From: CAZXIY01 sp964640935
GTDB taxonomy: Archaea > Thermoplasmatota > Thermoplasmata > Methanomassiliicoccales > Methanomethylophilaceae
Direction of reading: 5' to 3'
Assembly: GCA_964640935.1 (NCBI GenBank)
Contig: CAZXIY010000014.1
Coordinates: forward strand, 1-23,346
Length of the DNA stretch: 23,346 bases
The notes under the pieces are model-generated. The model was not told the DNA's origin. It saw nothing but the letters and a program-made list of their open reading frames with translations, and searched no databases. The position numbers and the translations under genes are program-made. Position 1 is the stretch's first letter. The number at the start of each line of letters is the position of its first letter. Positions 21,997 to 23,346 of this stretch are shown here, in pieces.

Positions 21997-22700
21997 GTGA
22001 CCACTTGAAGAGATTGGCAGCACCCAGATCCTGGCCTCTGAAGAGGAAGGTCAGCGTCTGGACAGTCAAACAGAGCCCGGGTTCGCATTCGATCGAGACC
22101 AGTCTTCCGGCAACAGTCATGCTGAGAGACATGATCAAAGTGTGCGACACGGCTAGAGAAGCAAAGAAGATCATCAGCGACCGCGAGTTCATCGTGGACG
22201 GCAGGGCTGTAAGATCCACGAAGGCCCCGGTAGGTCTCATGGATGTCATATCCCTGCCGAAGATGGACCTCTACTACCGCGTCCTTATCAACGACAAGGG
22301 CAAGATAGCATTGGCCCCCATATCGAAGGACGACGCGGAATGGAAGCTCTGCAGGATCAACGACAAGACGAAGATCGACGGCGGAAAGATCCAGCTCAAC
22401 CTCCACGACGGAAGGAACCTGATCCTCGACAAGAACCAGTACAAGACAGGCGATGTCCTCAAGATCTCGGTCCCCGACCAGAAGATCATCGGATCGTTCG
22501 AACTCGCGAAGGGCGCAGTAGTGCTCATCGACAAGGGACAGCATTCCGGAAAGACGGCCGTCATCGCCGAGTGCGTGAAGGTCGAGAACTCATCGTCCAA
22601 CATCGTCAGGTTCGAGGATGGGACCGAGACAGTAAGGCGCAACGTCTTCGTCATCGGGACCGGATCCCCGGCGATCAAGCTCCCGGAGGCTGACTTATGA
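21993..22700 (+). CDS. rps4e: Small-subunit ribosomal protein S4e (eS4)
   Basis: S4e is found in archaea and eukaryotes but not bacteria, which by itself marks this operon as archaeal. The 235-residue product begins HLKRLAAPRSWPLKRKVSVW, has an S4-type RNA-binding region around residues 40-90 (LRDMIKVCDTAREAKKII...FIVDGRAVR), and a C-terminal KOW-like part (GAVVLIDKGQHSGKTAVIAE). It ends RRNVFVIGTGSPAIKLPE, as the family does. Start and stop both overlap neighbours by four bases (ATGA), coupling it to L24 and L5. Confidence 0.95.
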   Translation: MSDHLKRLAAPRSWPLKRKVSVWTVKQSPGSHSIETSLPATVMLRDMIKVCDTAREAKKIISDREFIVDGRAVRSTKAPVGLMDVISLPKMDLYYRVLINDKGKIALAPISKDDAEWKLCRINDKTKIDGGKIQLNLHDGRNLILDKNQYKTGDVLKISVPDQKIIGSFELAKGAVVLIDKGQHSGKTAVIAECVKVENSSSNIVRFEDGTETVRRNVFVIGTGSPAIKLPEADL

Positions 22701-23206
22701 ACTCCATGAGAGAGATCCACGTCGACAAGGTCGTCGTGAACATAGGTGTCGGAGAGGCCGGAGAAAGGCTCACGAAAGCGCAGAAGGTCCTTGAGATGAT
22801 CACCGGACAGAAGTCCGTTCAGACGATCTCCAGGACGGTCAACAGGGATCTCGCCATCCGTGTCGGCATGCCTCTCGGATGCAAGGTCACCCTCAGGGGA
22901 GACAACGCGAAGACATTCGTCGACAAGGCGCTCTCGATCAGGGAACGCCGCATACCTGTGTACTCGTTCGACAAAGAAGGCAACATGTCCTTCGGCATCA
23001 CCGACTACACGGATTTCGAGGGAATGAAATACGACCCAGAGATAGGTATCTTCGGTATGGATGTCAGCGTAGTCCTGAGAAGGACCGGAAGCAGGATCAC
23101 AAGGAGAAGACTCCTCACGAGGAGCATCCCCAAGGAGCACCGCGTTACACGCGATGAAGCTATCCAGTTCATGAAGGACAATTACAAAGTTGAGGTGGTT
23201 GAATGA
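22697..23206 (+). CDS. rpl5: Large-subunit ribosomal protein L5 (uL5)
   Basis: L5 binds 5S rRNA and contacts tRNA from the central protuberance. The 169 residues match archaeal L5: MNSMREIHVDKVVVNIGVGEAGERL, then QKVLEMITGQKSVQTISR, the conserved IRVGMPLGCKVTLRGDNA, and RRIPVYSFDKEGNMSFGITDYTDFEG. It starts within the S4e stop and ends overlapping the S14 start, each by an ATGA. Confidence 0.96.
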   Translation: MNSMREIHVDKVVVNIGVGEAGERLTKAQKVLEMITGQKSVQTISRTVNRDLAIRVGMPLGCKVTLRGDNAKTFVDKALSIRERRIPVYSFDKEGNMSFGITDYTDFEGMKYDPEIGIFGMDVSVVLRRTGSRITRRRLLTRSIPKEHRVTRDEAIQFMKDNYKVEVVE

Positions 23207-23346
23207 AGCCCAAGAAGGAATACGGCAGGATAAAAGGCTGCACCAGATGCGGCCGCCGCAGAGGTATCATCAGAAGATACGGGATGCACCTGTGCCGCCA
23301 GTGCTTCAGGGAAGTGGCCCCGGAATTGGGGTTCAAGAAGTATTCG
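23203..23346 (+). CDS. rps14: Small-subunit ribosomal protein S14 (uS14), stop codon lies beyond the window
   Basis: S14 is a zinc-binding protein in the head of the small subunit. The 48 codons present encode a protein with the two cysteine pairs C13/C16 and C31/C34 (GCTRCGRRRG...LCRQCFRE) and the end APELGFKKYS, which is the normal C-terminus of archaeal S14. The coding region is therefore complete except for its stop codon, cut by the window edge. The ATG at 23203 overlaps the L5 stop in an ATGA, after a GAGGTGG that serves as ribosome binding site. S8 would be expected next. Confidence 0.93.
   Translation, partial: MKPKKEYGRIKGCTRCGRRRGIIRRYGMHLCRQCFREVAPELGFKKYS

Overview
The window is archaeal chromosome and reads as a methanogen of the order Methanomassiliicoccales (Thermoplasmata). 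This placement is inferred from gene content and order: an F420H2-dehydrogenase-like (Fpo/Nuo) membrane module with no fpoO or fpoF after fpoN, isoprenoid-lipid genes, a RaSEA-type archaeosine enzyme, a Nob1 nuclease, and a euryarchaeal S10/spc ribosomal operon containing aIF1 and the RNase P subunit Rnp1. A 100-N assembly gap inside one gene suggests a draft or metagenome-derived contig. Both ends cut genes: fpoH at the left, and S14 at the right, which lacks only its stop codon.

Layout. (1) 1-6964, plus strand: fpoH (3' end), I, J (split in two), K, L, M and N, tightly packed with 1-14 base overlaps, ending at a T-run. This is the membrane arm and ferredoxin-like connector of a complex I relative that should couple electron transfer to ion pumping. 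Its FpoI-like subunit carries four [4Fe-4S] motifs rather than two. (2) 7126-9190, plus strand: a trans-prenyl diphosphate synthase and a geranylgeranyl reductase-type flavoprotein, an isoprenoid pair for lipid or quinone-like side chains. (3) 9191-12644, minus strand: Nob1, a four-helix small membrane protein with a strong promoter, glnK-amt for ammonium uptake with a 20-base palindrome at the amt promoter, and a gene broken by the assembly gap that resembles archaeal CDIN1/TPD-domain proteins. (4) 12657-14006, minus strand: a CoA-disulfide reductase/NADH oxidase-like flavoprotein, probably co-transcribed with the gapped gene. (5) 14118-15442, plus strand: RaSEA and a small DUF5611-like protein, ending in a nested GC-rich hairpin terminator. 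(6) 15692-23346, plus strand: L3, L4, L23, L2, S19, L22, S3, L29, aIF1, Rnp1, S17, L14, L24, S4e, L5 and S14, many coupled by ATGA overlaps, behind a TATA box and a leader of about 170 bases.

Most of the window is housekeeping. I did not find a clearly new multi-gene system, CRISPR array, prophage, insertion sequence, tRNA or rRNA. The observations most worth a check are the four-cluster FpoI, the palindrome at amt, the GlnK without its uridylylation tyrosine, the prenyl synthase with an alanine at the chain-length position, the hairpin before L3, and the unresolved gapped gene.
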